A stretch of 64,000 nucleotides of DNA from Salinarimonas chemoclinalis (GTDB lineage: Bacteria > Pseudomonadota > Alphaproteobacteria > Rhizobiales > Beijerinckiaceae), in NCBI RefSeq assembly GCF_041514305.1, contig NZ_JBGMWH010000002.1, positions 1 to 64,000 on the forward strand, in the 5' to 3' direction. Below the pieces are notes generated by a model. It was not told the DNA's origin. It did not search any database and was given only the letters and a program-made list of their open reading frames with translations. Position 1 is the stretch's first letter; the number at the start of each line of letters is the position of its first letter. Positions 54,009 to 61,259 of the stretch are shown here, in pieces. The position numbers and the translations under genes were made by a program.

Positions 54009-54836
54009 TCAGGCGCCCGGCTCGTCGGCGTTGGGGAAGAACAGCGGCTCGCCGTCGATCGTGTGGTCGGCGATGGCGCCCTGGCCTTCGGGGGAGACGA
54101 GCCAGTCGATGAAGGTCTGCGCGTCCTCCGTCTTCACGTGCGCATGACGCTCCGGCGAGACGAGGATCACGCCGTACTGGTTGAACAGCCGTCGGTCGCC
54201 CTCGACGACGATCTCGAGATCAGCCTTGTTCTCGAAGGCGAGCCAGGTGCCGCGGTCGGTCAGCGCGTAGGCCGGCATCTGCGCGGCGATGTTGAGCGTG
54301 GCGCCCATGCCCGAGCCGGTCTCGCGGTACCAGGAGCCCTCCGGCGCGACGCCGGCGGCCTCCCACAGGCGCGTCTCGGCCTGATGCGTGCCCGAATCGT
54401 CGCCGCGCGAGGCGAAGGCGGCCTGCGCCTGCGCGATCGCCGCGAAGGCCGCTACCGCGTCGCTCCCGCCGGCGATCCCGGCCGGGTCCGCCTGCGGGCC
54501 GACGACGACGAAGTCGTTGTACATCACGGGGATGCGCGCGACGCCGTGCCCGTCCGCCACGAAGCGCTCCTCGGCGGGACGCGAATGGACGAAGACGACG
54601 TCGGCGTCGCCGCGCCGGCCGGTCTCGAGCGCCTGGCCGGTGCCCTGCGAGAGCACGCGAACCTCGATGCCGCTCGCCTCGGTGAAGGCCGGGAGGATGG
54701 CCTCGAACAGGGCGGAATTCACCGTCGACGTGGTGGATGCCACGGTGATGAAGCGCTCCTGCGCCACGCTCGCGCCGGCGAGCGGCAGCAGGGCCGCGGA
54801 CGCGACGACGGCCTTCAGCAGGGTACGACGATACAT
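54009..54836 (-). CDS. tupA: Tungstate ABC transporter binding protein TupA
   Basis: A 275-residue periplasmic receptor with a signal peptide ending GASVAQ. The TupA signature VASTTSTVNSALFEAILPAF (about 33-52) is visible, with GDADVVFVHSRPAEERFV and YNDFVVVGPQADPAGIAG. TupA binds WO4 with much higher affinity than molybdate. It is the last gene of tupB-tupC-tupA, an order that differs from the usual A-B-C. A hairpin lies 20 bases before its start. Confidence 0.93.
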   Translation of the reverse strand: MYRRTLLKAVVASAALLPLAGASVAQERFITVASTTSTVNSALFEAILPAFTEASGIEVRVLSQGTGQALETGRRGDADVVFVHSRPAEERFVADGHGVARIPVMYNDFVVVGPQADPAGIAGGSDAVAAFAAIAQAQAAFASRGDDSGTHQAETRLWEAAGVAPEGSWYRETGSGMGATLNIAAQMPAYALTDRGTWLAFENKADLEIVVEGDRRLFNQYGVILVSPERHAHVKTEDAQTFIDWLVSPEGQGAIADHTIDGEPLFFPNADEPGA

Positions 54837-54856
54837 GGGGTGTCTCCTCTCGGGCG

Positions 54857-54873
54857 GCGGGCTCCAGGCCCGC
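54857..54873 (-). other. Hairpin between tupC and tupA
   Basis: GCGGGC (54857-54862) and GCCCGC (54868-54873) pair around a five-base loop, in the 66-bp gap before tupA. Such intercistronic hairpins can stabilise the mRNA of a receptor gene that is needed in excess. No T-run follows. Confidence 0.4.
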
Positions 54874-54902
54874 TCTGTGGGACGCTCGTCACCGATCTCC
54901 CC

Positions 54903-55634
54903 TCACCACAGCAGCTCGCCCGCGACGAAGGCGCGGCCCTCGGGGGTCTGCGGCCGGGTGAAGAAGCCCTCCGCGGGGGCGCGCTCGACGATCCGCCCGC
55001 GGTGCATCAGCACGATCTCGTCCGCCAGGCGCCTCGCCTGTGCGAGATCGTGGGTGGTCATGACGATGGCGACGCCTTCCGCCTGGAAGGCGCGGATCAC
55101 GTCCTCCACGCCGCGGGTCGCGGCGGGGTCGAGGGCGGCCGTCGGCTCGTCGAGGAAGATCAACTCGGGGCCGAGCGCCCAGGCGCGCGCCATGGCGAGG
55201 CGCTGCTGCTCGCCGCCCGACAGGACCCGCGCGGGCGAATCGCCGAGCGCGGCGAGGCCGAAGCGGGCGAGGGCGTCGTCGGCGCGCCGCCGGCGCTCCG
55301 CGCGCGCGAAACCGTGGAGCGCCAGCGCGTGGGTGAGGTTGGCGCGCGCCGAGCGGCGCAGCAGGACGGGGCGCTGGAACAGCATCGCGTGCCCACGTCC
55401 CGCCCGCGCCGCGCCCGCCGCCGGTCCGGACCAGGCCACCCGCCCGCTCGTCGGCGCGAGAAGCCCGTGGGCGATGCGCAGGGTCAGGCTCTTGCCCGCG
55501 CCGTTGGGGCCGACGATCGCGATGCGTGCGCCGCGCGGCACGGCGAGATCGACGCCGTCGAGGAGGCGGCGCCCACCGGCCTCGAAGCCGATGCCCTCCA
55601 GGCGCAGGGGCAGGATCGAGGGCGTCTCACGCAT
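54903..55634 (-). CDS. tupC: Tungstate ABC transporter ATP-binding protein TupC
   Basis: A 243-residue ABC ATPase. Walker A GPNGAGKSLT (about 40-49), signature LSGGEQQRLAMARAW and Walker B LIFLDEPTAALD are intact. RVAWSGPAAGAARAG and RGHAMLFQRPVLLRRS match tungstate/sulfate-type proteins. Its start overlaps the tupB stop by eight bases. Confidence 0.9.
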   Translation of the reverse strand: MRETPSILPLRLEGIGFEAGGRRLLDGVDLAVPRGARIAIVGPNGAGKSLTLRIAHGLLAPTSGRVAWSGPAAGAARAGRGHAMLFQRPVLLRRSARANLTHALALHGFARAERRRRADDALARFGLAALGDSPARVLSGGEQQRLAMARAWALGPELIFLDEPTAALDPAATRGVEDVIRAFQAEGVAIVMTTHDLAQARRLADEIVLMHRGRIVERAPAEGFFTRPQTPEGRAFVAGELLW

Positions 55635-56340
55635 GGATGCCGCCCCCCGCCAGCCGGGCGCCGAGACGGGCGCTTCCGTACGCGCCCGCATTGAGCGCGA
55701 GCGTGATCGCGAGCAGGATGATCCCGAGCCCCAGCGCCAGCGCCAGGTCGCCACGGCTCGTCTCCAGCGCGATCGCGGTGGTCATCGTGCGCGTGTACCC
55801 GGCGATGTTACCGCCGACGATCAGCACCGCGCCGACCTCGGCGCTCGCCCGCCCGAAGCCGGCGAGGACCGCGGTCGTGAGCGAGAAGCGCGCATCCCAG
55901 AGCAGGGTCGGGATGGCACGGACCCGCGAGGAGCCGAGCGAGGTGAGCTGCTCGCGATACTCCCCCCAGAGGTCCTCCACCGTCTGGCGGGTGAGCGCGG
56001 TGACGATCGGCTGGATCAGCGCCGCCTGGGCGAGGATCATGGCGGTGGGCGTGAACAGGAGCCCGAGATCGCCGAGCGGCCCCGAGCGGGAGAGGAGGAG
56101 GTAGAGCGCGAGCCCCGCCACGACCGGCGGCAGCCCCATCAGCGCGTTGACGAGCACGATCACCGCGCCGCGGCCGGGGAAGCGCGCCAGCGCGAGGCCG
56201 GCGCCGAGCGGCAGGCCGATCGCGCAGGCGATCACCACGGCGCTGAGCGTCACGCGCAGCGACAGCGCGACGATCTCGACGAGCGCCGGATCGCGCGCGA
56301 GGACGAGGCCGAAGGCGGCGGCGAAGGGGGACTCGGACAT
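55627..56340 (-). CDS. tupB: Tungstate ABC transporter permease TupB
   Basis: A 237-residue inner-membrane permease with about five helices and the coupling loop YREQLTSLGSSRVRAIPTLL. The segment LMGLPPVVAGLALYLLLSRS is typical of the tungstate branch. It is the first gene of the tup operon, with a 91-bp promoter gap to the divergent HTH/PBP-like regulator. Confidence 0.9.
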   Translation of the reverse strand: MSESPFAAAFGLVLARDPALVEIVALSLRVTLSAVVIACAIGLPLGAGLALARFPGRGAVIVLVNALMGLPPVVAGLALYLLLSRSGPLGDLGLLFTPTAMILAQAALIQPIVTALTRQTVEDLWGEYREQLTSLGSSRVRAIPTLLWDARFSLTTAVLAGFGRASAEVGAVLIVGGNIAGYTRTMTTAIALETSRGDLALALGLGIILLAITLALNAGAYGSARLGARLAGGGIHA

Positions 56341-56371
56341 CGGGAACTCTGCGTAGGGTGCCTCTCATTCT

Positions 56372-56406
56372 GGATTCCGCCGCAGAAATCGGCAAGAACG
56401 GAATCC
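56372..56406. promoter_or_regulatory. Wide inverted repeat between tupB and the HTH/PBP regulator
   Basis: GGATTCCG (56372-56379) and CGGAATCC (56399-56406) are perfect 8-bp inverted copies separated by 19 bp, so their centres are 27 bp apart, about two and a half helical turns. It is in the middle of the 91-bp gap between the divergent genes. It is a likely operator for the adjacent regulator. Confidence 0.6.
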
Positions 56407-56431
56407 TCGCAAGAAAACGGAGAAGGACGCA

Positions 56432-57310
56432 GTGGATCTGATGACGACGGCCGAGGTCGCCGCCTACCTGAGGCTCAAGGAGCGGACGGTCTACGAGATG
56501 GCCGCGCGCGGGCAGATCCCCTGCACCCGCGCCACCGGCAAGCTCCTGTTCTCGCGCCGGCTCGTCGATCGCTGGCTCGAGGCGCACACGGAGGCGCCGA
56601 GCCGATTCGCGGCCCCGCCGCCGGCGATCTACGCGGGCTCGTCCGATCCGCTGCTCGAATGGGCGCTGCGCACCTCCGAATGCGGCCTCGCGGTGCTGGC
56701 CCGCGGCTCGGCCGACGGGCTCGAGCGGCTGGCACGCGGGGAGGCGGCGCTCGCCGGCATCCACCTGCTGGAGCCGGACACGGGGACCTACAACGTCGAT
56801 GCGGTGCGCCGGGCCCTGCCGTTCCCGGACATCGTGATGGTGCGCTTCTGCACCCGCGAGCAGGGCCTCGTCGTCGCTCCGGGCAACCCGCTGGGCATCC
56901 GTGACGTGGCCGATCTCGCGGCCTCCGGCGCGCGCCTCGCCCAGCGCCCGGACGGTGCGGGTACGCGGCTCCTCACCGACACGCTGCTCGCCCGCGCCGG
57001 CATCCCGGCGGATGCGCTGCCGCGCGCCGAGAGGCCGGCGCAGACTCAAGGAGATCTCGCGGGCCTGATCGCCGCCGGCGAGGCCGACGCCGGCTTCGGG
57101 GTGCGCGCGGCCGCCGCCGCCGCGGGGCTCGGCTTCGTGCCGGTCGGCGTGGTCGAGCCTTTCGACCTGGTGATGCGCCGGCGCGACTTCTTCGAGCCGC
57201 CGGTCCAGGCGCTGATGCGCTTCCTGCGCGACCCCGCGCTCGCGGCGGCGGCGGAGCGGCAGGGGGGCTACGATCTCTCGGAGGCGGGGCGCGTCGTCTT
57301 CAACGCCTGA
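56432..57310 (+). CDS. HTH regulator with periplasmic-binding-protein-like sensor domain
   Basis: A 292-residue cytoplasmic regulator with a GTG start preceded by AAGGA. Residues about 1-48 form an excisionase/MerR-like helix-turn-helix (TTAEVAAYLRLKERTVYEMA). Residues about 68-292 resemble a type of solute-binding fold (PBP_like), with GLAVLARGSADGLERLARGE and GAGTRLLTDTLLARAGI, but have no signal peptide. In other genomes this design senses molybdate or tungstate and controls the neighbouring importer. Its 3' end overlaps the modC end by 43 bases, tail to tail. Confidence 0.88.
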   Translation: MDLMTTAEVAAYLRLKERTVYEMAARGQIPCTRATGKLLFSRRLVDRWLEAHTEAPSRFAAPPPAIYAGSSDPLLEWALRTSECGLAVLARGSADGLERLARGEAALAGIHLLEPDTGTYNVDAVRRALPFPDIVMVRFCTREQGLVVAPGNPLGIRDVADLAASGARLAQRPDGAGTRLLTDTLLARAGIPADALPRAERPAQTQGDLAGLIAAGEADAGFGVRAAAAAAGLGFVPVGVVEPFDLVMRRRDFFEPPVQALMRFLRDPALAAAAERQGGYDLSEAGRVVFNA

Positions 57311-58071
57311 CTCGGCGCCGCCCAGCGGCCGAGGCGCCGCGCCCGTTCCGCGCTTCGGGCGGGCGCCGTCCCTCGCGTCGCGTCGCGTGCCAGCATCTCC
57401 CCCGGCGTCCCCCGCCCCACGATACGCCCCTCGCGCATCAGCACGACGGTGCCCGCGAGCCGCGTCACTTCCGCGCGCGAGTGGCTGACGTAGACGATCG
57501 GCACCCGCGCCTCGTCCCGCAGCCGCTCGAGATAGGGCAGGATCTCCTGCTTGCGGGCGTCGTCGAGGGAGGCCAGCGGCTCGTCCATGACGAGGAGGCG
57601 CGGCGACGAGAGCAGCGCGCGGCCGATGGCGACGCGCTGGCGTTCGCCGCCGGACAGCCCGCCCGGCCGGCGCCTCAGGAGATGGCCGATGCCGAGGAGT
57701 TCGACGACCGGCTCCAGCGCCGGCCGCGGCGCCGATCGCGGCGCGAACCAGCGCCCGAACAGCAGGTTCGCGCGCACCGACAGGTGCGGGAACAGCCGCG
57801 CGTCCTGGAAGACGACGCCGATGCGCCGGCGGTGCGGCGGCACGACCACCCCCGCCTTCGTGTCGGTGAGAGTCTCGCCGCCGATGCGCACGAGCCCCGC
57901 CTGCGGGCGCACGAGCCCGGCGATCGCGTTCACCACCGTCGTCTTGCCCGATCCCGACGGGCCGAACAGCGCGGTGACGCCCGCGTCGCTCGCGAAGGCG
58001 ACGTCGAGCGCGAAGGCGCCGAGCGTATGGCCGAGCGCGATCTCCAGCGTAGGCGCGTGGTCTTCGCTCAT
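57268..58071 (-). CDS. modC: Molybdate ABC transporter ATP-binding protein lacking the MOP domain
   Basis: A 267-residue ABC ATPase. Walker A GPSGSGKTT (about 37-45), signature LSGGERQRVAIGRAL, Walker B LLVMDEPLASLDD and VPIVYVSHSRAEVTRLA are typical of ModC. Standard ModC is about 350 residues and ends with a TOBE/MOP domain that binds molybdate; here the frame stops soon after GTPGEMLARDATRG with a short basic tail, and the DNA beyond it codes for the regulator on the other strand. Start overlaps the modB stop (ATGA). Confidence 0.9.
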   Translation of the reverse strand: MSEDHAPTLEIALGHTLGAFALDVAFASDAGVTALFGPSGSGKTTVVNAIAGLVRPQAGLVRIGGETLTDTKAGVVVPPHRRRIGVVFQDARLFPHLSVRANLLFGRWFAPRSAPRPALEPVVELLGIGHLLRRRPGGLSGGERQRVAIGRALLSSPRLLVMDEPLASLDDARKQEILPYLERLRDEARVPIVYVSHSRAEVTRLAGTVVLMREGRIVGRGTPGEMLARDATRGTAPARSAERARRLGRWAAPSQALKTTRPASERS

Positions 58072-58769
58072 GCGATGCCCACCCGCGCCTGCGCCCGCCG
58101 CGCCAGCAACTCGGACACCAGCAGCGCCCCGAAGGCGATCGCGACCGAGACGAGCGTGAGCCGCAGCGCGCCCGCCTCGCCGCCGGGGACCTGCGTGAAG
58201 GTGTAGATCGCGGACGGCAGCGTCTGCGTCTGGCCGGGGATGTTGGAGACGAAGGTGATCGTCGCGCCGAACTCGCCCATGGCCTTGGCGAAGCACAGGA
58301 TCATGCCGGCGATGATGCCGGGCAGGATCAGCGGCAACGTCACGACGAGGAAGGTCGCCACGCGCCCGGCGCCGAGCGTCCCCGCCGCCGCCTCGAGCCT
58401 CGGGTCGACCGCCTCTATGGCGAGCCGGATGGCGCGCACCATCAGCGGGAAGCCCATCACCGCGCAGGCGAGCGCCGCGCCGGTCCAGCGAAAGGCGATG
58501 ACGATGCCGAACGTCTCCTCCAGGAAGGCGCCGATCGGCCCGCGCCGGCCGAAGAGCAGCAGCAGCACGTAGCCGGTGACGACGGGCGGCAGGACGAGGG
58601 GCAGGTGGACGAGCCCGTTCACCAGCGCCTTGCCCGGGAAGGACACGCGCGCGAGCAGCCACGCGACCGCGATGCCGAAGGGCAGGCTCGCGATCGTCGC
58701 CCAGAAGGAGACGAGGAGGGACAGGCGGACCGCGTCCCATTCCTGCGGCGAGAGCGCGAGCCAGTCCAT
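58068..58769 (-). CDS. modB: Molybdate ABC transporter permease ModB
   Basis: A 233-residue permease with about five helices. LPLVLPPVVTGYVLLLLFGR and the coupling segment EAAAGTLGAGRVATFLVVTL, then AKAMGEFGATITFVSNIPG, are strong ModB features. It lies between modA (6-base gap) and modC (overlap of four bases). Confidence 0.95.
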   Translation of the reverse strand: MDWLALSPQEWDAVRLSLLVSFWATIASLPFGIAVAWLLARVSFPGKALVNGLVHLPLVLPPVVTGYVLLLLFGRRGPIGAFLEETFGIVIAFRWTGAALACAVMGFPLMVRAIRLAIEAVDPRLEAAAGTLGAGRVATFLVVTLPLILPGIIAGMILCFAKAMGEFGATITFVSNIPGQTQTLPSAIYTFTQVPGGEAGALRLTLVSVAIAFGALLVSELLARRAQARVGIA

Positions 58770-58775
58770 GGGAGC

Positions 58776-59573
58776 CTAGTCGACCAGCACCGCGAAGCCC
58801 TGGCTCCCGAAGAGCGGCCGGGCCTCGGGCGTGCGCAGGAAGGCGAGGAAGTCGGCGGCGACCGCGCTCTCGCTCTCGCGCGTGAGCGCCGCCGGGTAGA
58901 CGATCGGCGGGTGGGTCTCCTCGGGGAAGAGCGCGACGACCCGCACGTCGTCGTCGGCGGTGGCGTCCGTCGTGTAGACGATCCCGAGCGGGACCTCGCC
59001 GCGCGAGACGAGGGCGAGGGCCGCGCGCACGTTCTCCGATTGGGCGAGGCGGTCGGCGACGCTCCCCCACACGCCGAGATGCTCGAGCGCCGCGCGGCCG
59101 TAGACGCCGGCGGGCACGGCGGTCGTCTCGGCCATGGCGAGGCGTCCGTCGGGGCCGAGCGCGCCGGCGAGGTCGAAGCCCGGCGCGATGGCGATCTCGA
59201 CCTCGGAGGCGGCGGGCGCCACGAGCGCGATGCGGTTGCCCAGAAGATCGACGCGGCTCTCCTCGCGGATCAGCCCGGCCGCGGCGAGGTGGTCCATCCA
59301 TTCCACGCTGGCGGAGACGAAGAGATCGGCCGGCGCGCCCTGCTCGATCTGGCGCGCGAGGGCGGAGGAGCCGGCGTAGGAGAGGGCGATCTCGGCCCCG
59401 GTCCGCTCCCGGAAGGCGGCGGCGGCGTCGTCGAGCGCGTTCTTCAGGCTCGCGGCGGCGAAGACCACGGCGGTTTGGGAGCGGGTGTCCTGCGACCACG
59501 CGGCGGGGGCTGCGAAGGTAAGCGCAGCGGCGAGCGTCGCCAGCAGCGCGAGCCTCGGGGCGTGCCTCGTCAC
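58776..59573 (-). CDS. modA: Molybdate ABC transporter binding protein ModA
   Basis: A 265-residue receptor with a signal peptide ending AAPAAWSQ. VVFAAASLKNALDDAA (about 36-51) and YAGSSALARQIEQGAPADLF (about 65-84) are the oxyanion-binding segments of ModA, with NRIALVAPA, AETTAVPAGVYGRAAL and SENVRAALALVSRGEVP further on. Two cations of the mod family fold are conserved. It is first after the ModE-like gene. Confidence 0.94.
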   Translation of the reverse strand: MTRHAPRLALLATLAAALTFAAPAAWSQDTRSQTAVVFAAASLKNALDDAAAAFRERTGAEIALSYAGSSALARQIEQGAPADLFVSASVEWMDHLAAAGLIREESRVDLLGNRIALVAPAASEVEIAIAPGFDLAGALGPDGRLAMAETTAVPAGVYGRAALEHLGVWGSVADRLAQSENVRAALALVSRGEVPLGIVYTTDATADDDVRVVALFPEETHPPIVYPAALTRESESAVAADFLAFLRTPEARPLFGSQGFAVLVD

Positions 59574-59628
59574 CGTCTCCTCCTCGATTGGTTCGAGAGA
59601 ACATATCGACGCGCGCCGTCGCGTCCAG

Positions 59629-59652
59629 CGTTATTTTCGCCCGGACATATCG
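59629..59652 (-). promoter_or_regulatory. Candidate Mo-box upstream of modA
   Basis: On the minus strand CGATATGT (59652-59645), eight bases, AAATAACG (59636-59629) forms an imperfect dyad like the CGnTATnT...AnATAACG pattern of ModE sites. It overlaps the 3' end of the ModE-like gene and lies 56 bp before modA. The octamer ACATATCG occurs again at 59601-59608. Confidence 0.4.
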
Positions 59653-60038
59653 CCCCGCGCGGCGGGATCGCGGAGCATGGCGCGCATGGCCTCCATGTCG
59701 GCGGCGACCGCGCGCTCGGTCTTCTCCTGCATGGCCCGGTAGAGCCCGAGCACGCGCGTCCCCTCGGCGGTCAGCCGTGCGCCGCCCTGCTCGCGCCCGC
59801 CACGGCTCGTCTCGACGAGCGGGGCCTCGAAGCAGCGGTTCATGGTCTCGACGAGCATCCAGGCGCGCTTGTAGCTCATGCCCATGCGCCGCCCGGCGGC
59901 GGCGATCGAACCCGTCTCGCGGATGCCCTCGAGCAGGTCCGCCTTGCCGGGGCCGACCGCGATGTCCGGGTCGAGCCGGATGCGCAGGAACGCGCCGGGT
60001 CGCCCGCCCTCGTCGATCGCGTTCGTGTCCCGCGCCAT
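59631..60038 (-). CDS. ModE-like HTH regulator without MOP domain
   Basis: A 135-residue protein with the LysR-type winged helix of ModE: LLEGIRETGSIAAAGRRMGM (about 35-54), then SYKRAWMLVETMNRCF and PLVETSRGGREQGGARLTAEG. Full ModE (about 260 residues) carries two MOP domains that bind molybdate; none is present here. It is upstream of and co-oriented with modABC, so it should regulate the operon, perhaps without direct molybdate sensing. The start ATG is at 60038. Confidence 0.9.
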   Translation of the reverse strand: MARDTNAIDEGGRPGAFLRIRLDPDIAVGPGKADLLEGIRETGSIAAAGRRMGMSYKRAWMLVETMNRCFEAPLVETSRGGREQGGARLTAEGTRVLGLYRAMQEKTERAVAADMEAMRAMLRDPAARGDMSGRK

Positions 60039-60195
60039 TTCGCCCTCGTCCCTCACGCGTCCGCCTGCCCAGCATAGAGGCGTGTGGACCGAAAGTTCAC
60101 CCGTCCTGCCCGCACGTGCGGCGGCTTTTACCCTGACGGGGGGGCGCGGGTCTGGTATCGTCCCCCGAACTGTCCGGACAAGGATGCGCGATCCC

Positions 60196-60840
60196 GTGAT
60201 CGTCGGCGTGCTCAACCAGAAGGGTGGCGTGGGCAAGACCACGATCGCCGTCAACCTCGCCGCGGGCCTCGCGGCGCAGGGGCGGCGCGTGCTGCTCGTC
60301 GACGCCGACCCGCAGGGCTCGGCCCTCGCCTGGTCGAGCGCGCGCGAGCGCGATCCGCTGTTTCCGGTGGTCGGCATGGCCAAGCCCACCCTCCATCGCG
60401 ACCTGCCGAGCCTCGCCGCCGGCTACGACGCCGTCGTCATCGACGGCGCGCCGCGCGCCAACGACCTCGCCCGCGCCGCGATCCTGGCGAGCGAGACGGT
60501 GCTCATCCCCGTCCAGCCGTCGCCCTACGACATCTGGGCCGCGCGGGAGACGGTGGAACTGATCCGCGAGGCGCAGATCTACAAGGAGACGCTCACGGGC
60601 GCCTTCGTCATCAACCGCAAGATCGCCAACACCGCGATCGGCCGCGACGTGACGGGCGCGCTCGAGCCCTTCGAGATGCCGGTGCTCGAGTCGGCGCTGT
60701 GCCAGCGGGTCGTCTATGCCGAGAGCGCTGCGCAGGGGCTCTCCGTCGCCGAGGCCGCGCCGTCGAGCGAGGCCGCCCGCGAGATCGCCGCCCTCGTCGC
60801 CGAGATCGCCCGGCGTCATCTGCGAAAGGACGCCGCGTGA
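60196..60840 (+). CDS. parA: ParA-family ATPase
   Basis: A 214-residue ATPase of the ParA/MinD type. VIVGVLNQKGGVGKTTIAVN carries the deviant Walker A lysine (GVLNQKGGVGKTT), VLLVDADPQGSALAWSS is the A' motif, and DAVVIDGAPR the Walker B region. GTG at 60196 has AAGGA upstream; an ATG at 60184 is an alternative that adds four residues. No parB, parS or plasmid replication gene is adjacent. It is coupled (GTGA) to a small arginine-rich protein, which suggests a dedicated cargo-positioning pair rather than plasmid partition. Confidence 0.93.
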   Translation: MIVGVLNQKGGVGKTTIAVNLAAGLAAQGRRVLLVDADPQGSALAWSSARERDPLFPVVGMAKPTLHRDLPSLAAGYDAVVIDGAPRANDLARAAILASETVLIPVQPSPYDIWAARETVELIREAQIYKETLTGAFVINRKIANTAIGRDVTGALEPFEMPVLESALCQRVVYAESAAQGLSVAEAAPSSEAAREIAALVAEIARRHLRKDAA

Positions 60841-61259
60841 GCACCGTCGTCGAGTTCGGTCCCGCCGCCGCGCGGCGCGCGGCCGCCGCCCGCCGGACCG
60901 CGCCCGCGGAGGCGCGCCGGCGCCGCCCGGCCGAGGCCGCGGCCGATGCCTGGGTCGCCGCCGCGGCCGCGTCGTCGGCCCAGACCGGAGGCCCGCGGCA
61001 CGATCCGCTCACGCTGTCCGAATGCGTCGGCCGCCTTCAGCGCGACTGCGTCGGCGCGCTCCGCGCGCCTGCCGAGCGTCACGTCTCCGGCCTCTCCCGC
61101 CTCGCCGCCTGCCGCACGCCCCAGGACCTAGCCGAGGCGCAGATCGCCCTGGCGACGGAGGCGGCCGCCCGCGGCTTCGAGGATGCGGCGCGTGTCGCCG
61201 AGAGTTGGGCGCGGGTGCATCGCGCGGTGGCGCGGGCGTGGATGGGCGGGATTCTCTAG
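60837..61259 (+). CDS. Small arginine-rich, phasin-like partner of the ParA protein
   Basis: A 140-residue protein with a GTG start overlapping the ParA stop. Residues 1-50 are Ala/Arg rich and probably disordered, with a basic stretch (AAARRAAAARRTAPAEARRR). Residues about 60-140 are helical and phasin-like: LSRLAACRTPQDLAEAQIAL followed by ATEAAARGFEDAARVAESWA. Phasins coat polyhydroxyalkanoate granules and share the pattern CRTPQDL...Q. The basic N-terminus is the kind that activates ParA ATPases. The pair could position granules or another cargo; this is inference. Confidence 0.65.
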   Translation: MSTVVEFGPAAARRAAAARRTAPAEARRRRPAEAAADAWVAAAAASSAQTGGPRHDPLTLSECVGRLQRDCVGALRAPAERHVSGLSRLAACRTPQDLAEAQIALATEAAARGFEDAARVAESWARVHRAVARAWMGGIL

